64,000 nucleotides of DNA, taken from the NCBI RefSeq assembly GCF_019904135.1, contig NZ_JAIOGQ010000024.1, forward strand, positions 1 through 64,000. The letters are read 5' to 3'. Position numbers and translations under genes: made by a program. Under the pieces are notes generated by a model. It was given only the letters and a program-made list of their open reading frames with translations. It ran no database searches and had not been told where the DNA came from. Positions 41,052 to 48,770 of the stretch are shown here, piece after piece. Numbering within the stretch: the stretch's first letter is position 1; every line of letters starts with the position of its first letter. Source of the stretch: Paenibacillus caui. GTDB taxonomy: Bacteria > Bacillota > Bacilli > Paenibacillales > Paenibacillaceae.

Positions 41052-41438
41052 ATGGCTGTGGTACAGAAGCAGAAACAAAAGCAGAAAAAATATAATATCT
41101 CGGTTGAAGCGACCCTGGAGGTCATCGGCGGCAAATGGAAATGCGTCATTCTGTGCCATTTGACGCACGGACGGAAACGCACCAGCGAATTGAAGCGGCT
41201 CATGCCCGCAATCGCGCAGAAGATGCTGACTCAGCAGTTAAGGGAGCTGGAAGAGGACGGCATTATCAACCGGATCAGCTATAACGAGGTGCCGCCAAGA
41301 GTGGAATATGAACTCAGCGAGTATGGCTGGGGACTGAAGCCCATTTTGGATTCCCTGTGCTCCTGGGGAGAACAGCATATCATCAGACAATATGGCGACA
41401 AGTTTGCGGTGCTGGAAGAAAATATATTGAATAAGTAA
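41052..41438 (+). CDS. HxlR-family (MarR-like) transcriptional regulator
   Basis: 128 residues from ATG 41052 with GGAGG about 10 bases ahead; the frame extends upstream but without a site. The HxlR winged helix: EATLEVIGGKWKCVILCHLT, then the recognition region PAIAQKMLTQQLRELEEDGI and wing NRISYNEVPPRVEYELSEYG. It holds Cys in the WKCVILCH segment, where thiol-sensing members such as YodB and HypR carry their redox cysteine. No target gene is divergent or directly downstream, so it is an orphan regulator, likely autoregulated. Confidence 0.88.
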   Translation: MAVVQKQKQKQKKYNISVEATLEVIGGKWKCVILCHLTHGRKRTSELKRLMPAIAQKMLTQQLRELEEDGIINRISYNEVPPRVEYELSEYGWGLKPILDSLCSWGEQHIIRQYGDKFAVLEENILNK

Positions 41439-41462
41439 AGAAGTCTTGGATCTTGAGGTGAA

Positions 41463-41502
41463 TAAGGGCAGCGTCATGGGTTAGATCCTGATGCTGCCCT
41501 TT
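41463..41502. terminator. Terminator between converging hxlR-type and SASP genes
   Basis: AAGGGCAGC and GCTGCCCTT pair, with an additional inner TCA/TGA, around a loop; T-rich sequence follows on the plus strand. Confidence 0.7.
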
Positions 41503-41526
41503 ATAATGAATAAATGAATCCGAGTT

Positions 41527-41799
41527 TTAACGATTCTTCAGATTTTCCTGGGCGATCCGGATCATTTCCCGAACCATCGAACCGCCGATGGCGCCGCCGA
41601 TTTTTCCGGCTTGTGCCGAGGTCAGATCTCCGTTATCGCCCTCCTGCAGCGGAACCCCCAGCGATTCGGCCACTTCGTATTTGACATCGTCCGGATGCTG
41701 CGGATCGACCTTGTACCCCTCGCTGCGCATGACCTCGGCTTTGAAGCCTTGCAGCGCCTGATCCGTTCCCAGCCCTCGTCCTGATCTTCTTCTCGCCAT
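41527..41799 (-). CDS. Alpha/beta-type small acid-soluble spore protein
   Basis: 90 residues from ATG 41799 with AAGGAGGGG. SASP of this type coat spore DNA and protect it from UV and heat; they are degraded by the GPR protease at germination. Visible hallmarks: the block KYEVAESLGVPLQ (GPR cleavage region) and the second conserved block LTSAQAGKIGGAIGGSMVRE. The N-terminus is Arg-rich (MARRRSGRG), somewhat longer than the minimal form. It shows that the host is a spore former. Confidence 0.92.
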   Translation of the reverse strand: MARRRSGRGLGTDQALQGFKAEVMRSEGYKVDPQHPDDVKYEVAESLGVPLQEGDNGDLTSAQAGKIGGAIGGSMVREMIRIAQENLKNR

Positions 41800-41928
41800 A
41801 TGAGGCCCCTCCTTCAAAAGCTTTTTGTTATTTACCTGAACAGTTTCTCCTCAATTAGGGTGCTGCATAAGCGGTAAAGTGTTCCAATGGCTTATGGATA
41901 GAAAGATCCTCATTTATGAAATACTACC

Positions 41929-42020
41929 TTGACAAAATAATTTATTTATGGTATAATTTACTATTCATATTTAATAATGTATAATAAGATTCCCCTGGCC
42001 AGGGGAATCTTATTTTTTTT
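41929..42020 (+). promoter_or_regulatory. Consensus promoter followed by a terminator-like attenuator in the methyltransferase leader
   Basis: TTGACA (41929-41934), a 17-bp spacer and TATAAT (41952-41957) form a perfect sigma-A promoter. About 22 bases after the expected start, AAGATTCCCCTGG (41986-41998) and its exact complement CCAGGGGAATCTT (41999-42011) form a hairpin followed by eight T. This is an intrinsic terminator within the leader, 25 bp before the methyltransferase start. A 17-codon frame starting at ATG 41977 runs through the hairpin and ends at 42030, but it has no visible ribosome binding site. Confidence 0.7.
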
Positions 42021-42044
42021 GCGAACATGAGGGAGGAAACTCGC

Positions 42045-42962
42045 ATGAAACAGGATAAGGCCAGTTTAACTTCATTAATATCAGCTTTTGGTCGAGCATA
42101 TCATAGTCAATTTGATACCCCAAAGATCTTTGATGACTTTATCGCTAAAGAATTGATTTCACCAGAAGAGTTTAATGACATCAAAAACAACATGGTTCAA
42201 GGGATACAGTTCTTCAACAAAGATATCGCTCATAAATTTCAAGGAAAACCAGAAGAAATATTAAAATGGATTACTCAGGTTCAGCTCTCTCCAACTCCTC
42301 TGGCACGGTCAGCATATTGCGAAAAGGTTTTACGGAATGAAGTTGCGCTAGGAGTAAAGCAATATGTCATACTCGGCGCAGGGCTGGATACTTTTTGTTT
42401 TCGTCATCCAGAGCTGAAAAATAGCCTAGAAATATTTGAAGTTGACCATAAAGCGACACAAGCGTTCAAAAAGAAACGACTGGCTAACGCTCTTTTGGAG
42501 ATTCCGAACCATCTTCATTTTGTTTCTATGGACTTCACCCAAGAGTTTTCATTTCAAAATCTGATCAATCAAGGGTTTGAACACAAGAAGACTTTCTTTA
42601 GCCTTTTGGGAGTTACTTATTATTTAACTAAGGAAGAAAATAGAAGATTAATCGAGAATTTGTTCACCAATATGCCAAAGGGAAGCTCCATCGTGTTTGA
42701 TTATGCAGATGAAACCTTGTTTGACGAACAAGGAAGATCTAATCGGGTTGCAAACATGGTAAAGATGGCTTCTGCAAGTGGAGAACCCATGAAATCGTGT
42801 TTTTCTTATCCTGAAATGGAGAAGATGTTAGAAGAATCAGGTTTACTCATTTATGAGCATTTATCGCCAAGTGAAATTAATGAAAAGTACTTTGCCAATC
42901 GGAACGATTACCTATCAGCTTTCGAAACCATTCATTATATTCATGCTATCAAGAATAACTAA
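42045..42962 (+). CDS. SAM-dependent methyltransferase, leucine carboxyl methyltransferase (LCM/PPM1) family
   Basis: 305 residues from ATG 42045 with GGGAGGAA; an in-frame ATG at 42027 lies before that site. Key motifs: LSPTPLARSAYCEKVLRNEV, the SAM-binding loop YVILGAGLDTFCFR, IFEVDHKATQAFKKKRL (acidic ribose-binding residue), and FFSLLGVTYYLTKEE. Bacterial members of this family (TIGR00027-like) methylate carboxyl or hydroxyl groups of small molecules, but most have no known substrate. AT-rich and controlled by a strong promoter plus attenuator, which suggests inducible expression, for example as a resistance determinant. Confidence 0.85.
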   Translation: MKQDKASLTSLISAFGRAYHSQFDTPKIFDDFIAKELISPEEFNDIKNNMVQGIQFFNKDIAHKFQGKPEEILKWITQVQLSPTPLARSAYCEKVLRNEVALGVKQYVILGAGLDTFCFRHPELKNSLEIFEVDHKATQAFKKKRLANALLEIPNHLHFVSMDFTQEFSFQNLINQGFEHKKTFFSLLGVTYYLTKEENRRLIENLFTNMPKGSSIVFDYADETLFDEQGRSNRVANMVKMASASGEPMKSCFSYPEMEKMLEESGLLIYEHLSPSEINEKYFANRNDYLSAFETIHYIHAIKNN

Positions 42963-42975
42963 GACATGAATGGAA

Positions 42976-43017
42976 AAATGACCGACCCGCCTCTGAATTA
43001 GAGTTGGTCGGTCATTT
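42976..43017 (+). terminator. Terminator after the methyltransferase gene
   Basis: AAATGACCGACC and GGTCGGTCATTT form a perfect 12-bp stem with an 18-base loop. Confidence 0.8.
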
Positions 43018-43046
43018 GCCATTAAAGAGCTGATCCAAGCTTCAAA

Positions 43047-43120
43047 TCGGAGTAGCGGGATTTGAACCCACGACCTCACCCACCCCAAGGGTGCGCGCTA
43101 CCAGACTGCGCTATACCCCG
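43047..43120 (-). tRNA. tRNA-Pro (anticodon GGG)
   Basis: 74 nt on the minus strand, without an encoded CCA. Acceptor arms CGGGGTA and TACTCCG pair with one G-T. The D arm is GCGCAGTCTGGTAGCGC, the anticodon stem CACCC/GGGTG with loop TTGGGGT gives anticodon GGG, and the T arm contains GGTTCAAATCC. It stands alone, not in a tRNA cluster. Confidence 0.93.
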
Positions 43121-43263
43121 ATAAGACTGGAAGTGCCGTCTCAAGGATTCCAGCAAGTTTACGCTTTCAATTATACGAAAAACCGGCCGTTCAATCAATA
43201 ATCGGTTTTTAGCAGGCGCTGCGAACAAGATTCAACGCAAAGACAAGTCTTGTAAGAAGCCAA

Positions 43264-43313
43264 CACAAAAAAAGGACGTTCCCTTGAGCCAATCGGGCTG
43301 GGGGAACGTCCTT
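43264..43313 (-). terminator. Terminator of the spore coat gene
   Basis: AAGGACGTTCCC and GGGAACGTCCTT pair perfectly. On the minus strand the stem is followed by a T-run. Confidence 0.85.
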
Positions 43314-43319
43314 ACATGT

Positions 43320-43883
43320 TTAATGCATCATAACCGGCTCCTGAACCTTCTGGTACAGGCTGCCGAGACTTGCCATCGTTGCAGGGGTGGCCGCCTCCAA
43401 AGGATAATATCCTTTTTTGACCATCCACTGCCAAACGTCGTAAGCGTGATGAGAGCTCATCTGAAAAGCTTTCTCCAGAAAGGTCCGGATTTCAGGATTG
43501 CTCATTTCCATCGCTGCCCAAGCGTATTCCCGGCCCGATCTTTTCAGTGTCAGCAGGTAGGCTGTGGCGATTTCCCGGTCATTAAACTGCTGAACCGAAG
43601 TCCGGGGAGTTACAGGAATAGCTGCAGCCGGAGCAGAGGTGTAGGATTGCAGAATCGGATTCAGATTTGGTACCTGCAAAGTGGATGAGGCACCTTGTGC
43701 ATTGCCTAAATAGTCCGCTTTCATATTGTAATCCTGAATATGCAGCGGAAAATGTTTTTGCAGCAAGCCCTTGAGTTCGGCATCCTGCGCTTGGTTGATA
43801 AAACAGGCCATGTTCGTAATCGAGTTGACACAGCTCATGGCTAGTTCATGCAAATCCTGGGCTTCATGGACCGCTAGCTGCAT
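43320..43883 (-). CDS. CotF-like spore coat protein
   Basis: 187 residues from ATG 43883 with GGAGGGA; 20 further codons upstream are open but have no site. Two helical coat-F type segments: VHEAQDLHELAMSCVNSITN near the start and EIATAYLLTLKRSGREYAWA then SNPEIRTFLEKAF and AYDVWQWMVKKGYYPLEA in the second half, joined by a Pro/Ala-rich linker. The Coat F domain is found in proteins of the spore coat. Expected to be expressed late in the mother cell; no sigma-K promoter could be assigned with confidence. Confidence 0.85.
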   Translation of the reverse strand: MQLAVHEAQDLHELAMSCVNSITNMACFINQAQDAELKGLLQKHFPLHIQDYNMKADYLGNAQGASSTLQVPNLNPILQSYTSAPAAAIPVTPRTSVQQFNDREIATAYLLTLKRSGREYAWAAMEMSNPEIRTFLEKAFQMSSHHAYDVWQWMVKKGYYPLEAATPATMASLGSLYQKVQEPVMMH

Positions 43884-44370
43884 GTAGATCCCTCCAATTG
43901 AGTTGTATTTGAAACATAAATAGGGTGTACGAAGAACGCTCATTTATGCGCCTGTTACACCCTTAAGAAGCCTTCCAAATTATGAATTTAAGCGGGCATT
44001 CGGGACTGGAACATCTCGGGAATGAATACCCAACGAAAGGTCCCCATCCAGCCTGATCCAAACACAACAGAGACGCCAAAACCCGCAGCTGTCCAGGGTA
44101 AACAGGCTAACCGAGCAGGTGCGGGCCATGCCGATTGAACATATATTACAAGAAGTATTTAACAGGTTGGCAACCAAACAGACTGGATCCAAAGATCAGG
44201 ACTTTCGTTAGAGAGGGACTGTACCCGGGCTTTTGCTCACAGATATCTGACAGAATAGAAAAAATACAGCAGCAGCAAACTATACAGCAAAGCCGTATGG
44301 ATTAGCGCCAAGTCATCTAGGGCGGGTGCCAGCCAGCTTGAGAATATCTGAAGTTTAGGGGGAATGGCAC
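43884..44370. other. Intergenic region with two possible small overlapping reading frames
   Basis: No sizeable gene. A 38-codon plus-strand frame (44022-44138, MNTQRKVPIQPDPNTTETPK at its start) is protein-like in composition but has only a weak GGGA site. A second short frame starts inside its end (ATG 44128, 27 codons). Both could be tiny genes or remnants. From 44220 to 44370 I see only the leader of the next gene, with AGGGGGA ahead of its ATG. Confidence 0.35.
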
Positions 44371-45759
44371 ATGAGTCTGAAGATGAGTGAGGCGACTGTT
44401 CTCGTACTATTCATTTTGGTATTCGTGATACAACTGGCGGAAATGGACCAGTCAGAACCTGATGTCATGGTGAGTTCGGCTTCTGCGAGCATCAATGTCA
44501 AGCATCTGGGAGCCAAAGGGGACGGGAAGACGAATGATACGTGGGCTGTCCAGAAGGCGCTGCAGCTTGCTTCATCCGGCGGATGGACTGTATTTTTCCC
44601 GAAAGGCACTTATCTGATTGACCCGTCTAAAGAATTTATTGTTCCGGGCAATACCACTTTGGCGGGGGAAGGACGCCGGTCGGTCATCAAGGCAAGCTCG
44701 GCAGCGTTTGGATGGGAACTGATGCGCGCGGCAGGATCGGACATCACCATTAACCATTTGAGCCTGGACGGCAACAATCATGTGAACCGGGTGCTGGTCG
44801 TGGGCGGCGGATGCGAGCGGGTGACCCTGTCGAATCTCGTGGTGGCGAACGCATCACAAAGCAGAGATCCCGGAAGCGACGGTTACGGAGAGGTCGTCTG
44901 CGGCATTGTTGTCTACGGGGATACGAAGCAGATTGCCATCAGCGCCGTAGAAGTGAAAAATATTGTCGCGGTGAATGTGTCGAATGGCAGCATGATCGCA
45001 AGAGGAATCTACATTACGACGACCTGGGGCTCGCAGGAGAGCGTGGCCAAACAGGTCAGCATCACCGGCTCTTATGTGCATCATGTCGGACCTGCGGATG
45101 ACGGGGATGGCATTTATTTTGAAGATCCAGGCATGGACAGCGGAAACGGACAGCATGCGGACAGTTTTATCGCAAACAATGTGATGGATCACGTAGCCAA
45201 ACGTGCCGTCAAAATTTATGCCGAGGGCATTACGGTAAGAGACAACCACATTATCAACTCATATTTGAACAACAACGTATACCAAGGCGTAAACAAAGGG
45301 ATGCTGGCTCCGGACATGTTCTCCGCGATCAGCGTGTATGGCAGCAGCAATACGGTAGACCGGAATACGATCGACGGCATTGGCAGCTATTACGCTGCGA
45401 TTGAAATATCCGCCGGGCAGACCATAGGTCATATCCGGATTGCACGCAATAAAATAACGATGGGATCAAAAAGCAATATAAAAGGGACAACGGCGATCCG
45501 CCTTGGCAACATCAACGATTTCACCATTTCCGGCAATACGATTCAGAACGGGGAAAGAGGAATCTGGACCTGGCAGAATGCATCCCAGGGTTTAATTAGC
45601 GGAAACAGCATTGTTGTGATTAACGGGGGCGGGATCGATATATCCACTTATTTGAACGGCTGCGTGCAGCGGGATATCCGCATCGAGAATAATACGATTA
45701 CAGCCGGCACCTTTGACATCCAGCTGGCTCCCACCAATATCAATGTAATTGTAGTCTAA
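44371..45759 (+). CDS. Secreted or membrane-anchored right-handed beta-helix protein (pectate-lyase superfamily)
   Basis: 462 residues. Residues 7-26 are hydrophobic (ATVLVLFILVFVIQLA), a signal or anchor segment. From about 45 it shows the Pectate_lyase_3 start VKHLGAKGDGKTNDTWAVQK and WTVFFPKGTYLI, then repeated short strand-turn units rich in N-N-x-I (for example IANNVMDHVAKRAVKI, VRDNHIINSYLNNNVY, ISGNTIQNGERGI), the parallel beta-helix. Such proteins cleave or bind polysaccharides. It lies directly before the exopolysaccharide cluster, ending at its own terminator, so it may trim or bind that polymer. Active-site residues could not be assigned. Confidence 0.75.
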   Translation: MSLKMSEATVLVLFILVFVIQLAEMDQSEPDVMVSSASASINVKHLGAKGDGKTNDTWAVQKALQLASSGGWTVFFPKGTYLIDPSKEFIVPGNTTLAGEGRRSVIKASSAAFGWELMRAAGSDITINHLSLDGNNHVNRVLVVGGGCERVTLSNLVVANASQSRDPGSDGYGEVVCGIVVYGDTKQIAISAVEVKNIVAVNVSNGSMIARGIYITTTWGSQESVAKQVSITGSYVHHVGPADDGDGIYFEDPGMDSGNGQHADSFIANNVMDHVAKRAVKIYAEGITVRDNHIINSYLNNNVYQGVNKGMLAPDMFSAISVYGSSNTVDRNTIDGIGSYYAAIEISAGQTIGHIRIARNKITMGSKSNIKGTTAIRLGNINDFTISGNTIQNGERGIWTWQNASQGLISGNSIVVINGGGIDISTYLNGCVQRDIRIENNTITAGTFDIQLAPTNINVIVV

Positions 45760-45778
45760 TGAAATCGAAAGTAAATTT

Positions 45779-45829
45779 TAAAACGGCGCTATATAGGTCT
45801 TTGTACCTAGAATAGCGGCCGTTTTTTTT
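45779..45829 (+). terminator. Terminator between the beta-helix gene and the exopolysaccharide cluster
   Basis: AAAACGGC-GCTAT and ATAGC-GGCCGTTTT form a bulged stem followed by eight T. Confidence 0.75.
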
Positions 45830-45942
45830 AAATAGAATCTGAGGAATACAATTTTTGGGGCGATGTACTTACTCCTGTTCCACTTGAAGGGAACTGCTTG
45901 TAAAGACGTGCGCCTTGAACGGGTAAAGGATTGGTTGAAGTA

Positions 45943-46947
45943 ATGTCAACGAATCAGAGCTTCTTTGTTATTTCGATTGATTTCGAGTTGTACTGGGGAC
46001 TTCGGGATCTGTTTCCGCTTGCCAGATACAGGCGCGGTCTGGCCCGGGAGAGGGAACTGATTCCCCGCATGCTCCAGCTGTTTGAGCGTCATGGCATCCA
46101 TGCCACATGGGCGACGGTAGGACTGCTTTTTCTGGAATCCAAAGAAGAAATCCAGGACTATTTGCCATCCAGACTTCCCGAATACATAGACTCAGGCTTG
46201 TCTCCTTACCCGCATATCGCCGGCGATTTGGTAGGAACGGGGGAAGAGGCTGATCCGGATCACTACGCTCCGTCGCTAATCAGGCTTATTCGGGAAACCC
46301 CTTACCAGCGGGTTGGCACTCATACGTTTTCGCATTACTACTGCAAGGAAATGGGACAAAGCGGCGCCGATTTCCTTGCCGACCTGGAAGCGGCCGTTCG
46401 TCTGGCCAAACAGCGAGGGATCCGCATTGAAAGCATTGTTTTTCCAAGGAATCAGGTGAATGAGGGGTATTTGCCTTGCTTGAAGCGTCTGGGCATCCGG
46501 TCTTATCGGGGAAACCCGCGCCATCCCATTTACAAGAAAGGCTACAGCAAGGAAGATTCCCTGCTTGCAAGGGCCTTCCGACTTCTGGATTCGTATGTGA
46601 ATGTTTCCGGCTTTCATACCTATTCTATAGGCGGCCTGGAGAGTGAGCTTCCACTGAATATACCGGCCAGTCACTTCTTCAGATCATACTCCCGCAGGCT
46701 GGGATGGCTCGAACCGCTTAGGCTGAAACGGATTTTGAACGGGATGACTTATGCCGCCAAACATAACCAAGTCTATCATTTGTGGTGGCATCCTTACAAT
46801 TTGGTAGACCGCAAGGACAGAAACTGGCTTGCGCTTGAGAGAATCATAGCCCATTACAGCCGGCTGGAGCACGATTATGGGATGCGGAGCGCTGCCATGG
46901 AGGAGTTATGCGACTTTATTACGGGACGAAGGGATGAGAAGTCTTGA
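45943..46947 (+). CDS. Polysaccharide deacetylase-family protein
   Basis: 334 residues from ATG 45943 (TTG 45931 possible; AAAGGA at 45925-45930). NodB-type motifs: FVISIDFELYWGLRD (metal Asp), HATWATVGLLFLE, and GTHTFSHYYC (His pair, metal binding). The end of the domain is VHLWWHP-like (QVYHLWWHPYN). These cytoplasmic-type deacetylases act on N-acetylated sugars or polymers, and this one has no signal peptide. First gene of the exopolysaccharide cluster; the Wzz-like gene overlaps its stop. Confidence 0.85.
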   Translation: MSTNQSFFVISIDFELYWGLRDLFPLARYRRGLARERELIPRMLQLFERHGIHATWATVGLLFLESKEEIQDYLPSRLPEYIDSGLSPYPHIAGDLVGTGEEADPDHYAPSLIRLIRETPYQRVGTHTFSHYYCKEMGQSGADFLADLEAAVRLAKQRGIRIESIVFPRNQVNEGYLPCLKRLGIRSYRGNPRHPIYKKGYSKEDSLLARAFRLLDSYVNVSGFHTYSIGGLESELPLNIPASHFFRSYSRRLGWLEPLRLKRILNGMTYAAKHNQVYHLWWHPYNLVDRKDRNWLALERIIAHYSRLEHDYGMRSAAMEELCDFITGRRDEKS

Positions 46948-47585
46948 ATGGGATCTATCTATGGAAAGCCGTGAAAAAGCACTACATGGCTTGCGCGGCG
47001 GCTCTTCTGGTCTGTATCGTTTCCGCGATCTTGGTCAATCTGTTCGTTCGGCCCAGTTATCAGGCGTCTGCAAGTCTGGTGGCCAACATAGGTTCGACGG
47101 CCAATTCGGGAACCTATAATGAATTCTTGGCCAGCCAAATGCTGACCAAGACGTATGAGAAGGCGATCCAGAGCCGATACATTGCAAACGAAGTCGTCAA
47201 GAAGCTGAACATGAACGAGTCGGCCTACGACCTGCTGAAGACGATCAAGGTCAGAACGGATCCCGGCACTCTGGTGATCATGCTGTATGCGGATGCGTCC
47301 GATCCGAGGAAGGCGGTAGCTATTGCAAACGCTTTTGCCGAGTCTTTCATTACCGATTCGAAGCAGATTGTTCAGAATGCAAATGTCACGCTGCTGGATA
47401 AGGCCGACCTGCAGCAGGCTTCCATACCGGTCAGTCCAAAGAAGACATTCAATCTGGCGTTGTCCGTACTGATCGGACTGTTTGCGGCCTTGAGCATGGC
47501 GATCGGACTGGAGAAGCGGAGAATGGTGCGCAAGAAGGAGCGCCTTCAGAAAATCGGGCTGGAGCTGTCAGAGCTATCGGCATAA
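46944..47585 (+). CDS. Wzz/YveK-type chain-length determinant protein
   Basis: 213 residues from TTG 46944, overlapping the preceding stop by 4 bp. Two transmembrane helices (about 17-36 and 170-190) flank an extracellular coiled domain (YNEFLASQMLTKTYEKAIQS) with the PSYQASASL start and the PVSPKKTFNLALSVLIG end typical of Wzz-like proteins. It probably regulates polymer length with the Wzy polymerase. No tyrosine kinase (BY-kinase) partner is encoded in the window. Confidence 0.85.
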   Translation: MNGIYLWKAVKKHYMACAAALLVCIVSAILVNLFVRPSYQASASLVANIGSTANSGTYNEFLASQMLTKTYEKAIQSRYIANEVVKKLNMNESAYDLLKTIKVRTDPGTLVIMLYADASDPRKAVAIANAFAESFITDSKQIVQNANVTLLDKADLQQASIPVSPKKTFNLALSVLIGLFAALSMAIGLEKRRMVRKKERLQKIGLELSELSA

Positions 47586-47623
47586 ACCGGATTCATAAAA
47601 TATGCGGAAATGGAAGGATGGGC

Positions 47624-48631
47624 ATGATTCATTTCGCAATTGTGGGCTGCGGCCATATTGCAAACAAACATATCGAGGCCATTCAAGGGACGGACGGGGC
47701 CAGGCTGCTGGCGGTATGCGATACGAACGCCGAAAGATTGGAAGAGACGCGGCGGCTGACAGGCGCGGCGGCATACAGCCGGCTGGAGGACATGCTGGAA
47801 AGCGAGCCGGAGCTTGACGTGGTCTGCATCTGCACGCCGAGCGGGCTTCACGCGAAGCTTGCCATTCAGGCAGCCGAGGCTGGAAAGCACCTGATTATCG
47901 AAAAGCCGATGGCCTTATCCATGGAAGACGGACAAGCGATTCTGGAGGCTGTTCGCAGGAACCGGGTTAAAGCGGCCGTCGTTCATCCCAACCGCTACCG
48001 TCCGGCCATCCAGCACTTGAAAGAGGCGCTGGACCGCGGGATATTCGGCAAGCTGGGCCATGTCAGTATCGCGGTGCGGTGGAACCGGAGCCAGGCGTAC
48101 TACGACCAGGCGCCCTGGAGAGGCACGAAGGAAATGGACGGCGGCGTGCTGATGAATCAGGCCATCCACAGTCTGGACCTGCTGCTGTGGCTGTTCGGTC
48201 CAATCCGGCAGGTGTGCTCGATGACGGATACCCGTATCCGCCGGATCGATGCGGAGGATACCGCCGTGGCGGTCATCCGTTTTGAAAGCGGCGCGCTCGG
48301 TACGATCGAGGCGGCAACTACCGTATATGAAAGCAGCCTCGAGGAATCGATCAGCGTATTCGGCGAGAACGGATATGCGGTGATCGGGGGGGTGACGGCG
48401 GGCTGGATCAAGCATTGGAAATGCGGCTTAATGAGCAGCAAGCAGACGGAGGCCCTGATTCAGGACGTTGAACGCGATCCCTACGGCGTACCGGGGCACA
48501 GGCGAATCGTGGAAGGTATGGTGGAGGCTTTACGGTATGACCGGGAGCCTGCGGTCACCGTGGAAGACGGGCTGCGCTCCATCAGGCTGGTCCATGACAT
48601 TCTGAATGCCGCGGAAGGAAATTCAATTTAA
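47624..48631 (+). CDS. Gfo/Idh/MocA-family oxidoreductase, WbpB/WlbA-like UDP-GlcNAcA 3-dehydrogenase
   Basis: 335 residues from ATG 47624 with GGAAGGA; ATG 47618 lies too close to that site. N-terminal Rossmann fold with the NAD motif FAIVGCGHIANKHIEAI and the substrate-domain motif IIEKPMALSMEDG (the catalytic-site Lys of EKP). The C-terminal alpha/beta domain follows. The next three genes are homologous to UDP-GlcNAc 6-dehydrogenase, hexapeptide acetyltransferase and DegT aminotransferase, as in the Pseudomonas wbpABED set, where WbpB oxidises C3 of UDP-GlcNAc uronic acid. The specific reaction is inferred from this context. Confidence 0.82.
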   Translation: MIHFAIVGCGHIANKHIEAIQGTDGARLLAVCDTNAERLEETRRLTGAAAYSRLEDMLESEPELDVVCICTPSGLHAKLAIQAAEAGKHLIIEKPMALSMEDGQAILEAVRRNRVKAAVVHPNRYRPAIQHLKEALDRGIFGKLGHVSIAVRWNRSQAYYDQAPWRGTKEMDGGVLMNQAIHSLDLLLWLFGPIRQVCSMTDTRIRRIDAEDTAVAVIRFESGALGTIEAATTVYESSLEESISVFGENGYAVIGGVTAGWIKHWKCGLMSSKQTEALIQDVERDPYGVPGHRRIVEGMVEALRYDREPAVTVEDGLRSIRLVHDILNAAEGNSI

Positions 48632-48684
48632 TTTTAGCAGGTGGTCAGTTCAGGCCATCTCAAGGTACAGGGAAAGTGAGAATA

Positions 48685-48750
48685 ACGGAGTTGTTCTGAA
48701 GAATCGGCGGCAGAGGTCCGAAATTCTCCGAAATTCGAAGAACACTCCGT
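48685..48750 (+). repeat. Structured gap: imperfect hairpin enclosing a tandem 10-bp repeat
   Basis: ACGGAGTTGTTCT (48685-48697) and AGAACACTCCGT (48739-48750) pair with one bulge. Inside the loop, TCCGAAATTC is repeated twice in tandem (48717-48726, 48727-48736). It sits in the 139-bp gap before the nucleotide-sugar dehydrogenase gene and lacks a terminal T-run, so an RNA structure or binding site is more likely than a terminator. Confidence 0.5.
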
Positions 48751-48770
48751 AACAAAGCGGGGGACTAACG

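Noticed and set aside
48685-48750. Tandem repeat as possible CRISPR start
   Set aside because: Only two 10-bp units without spacers; too short and no cas genes in the window.
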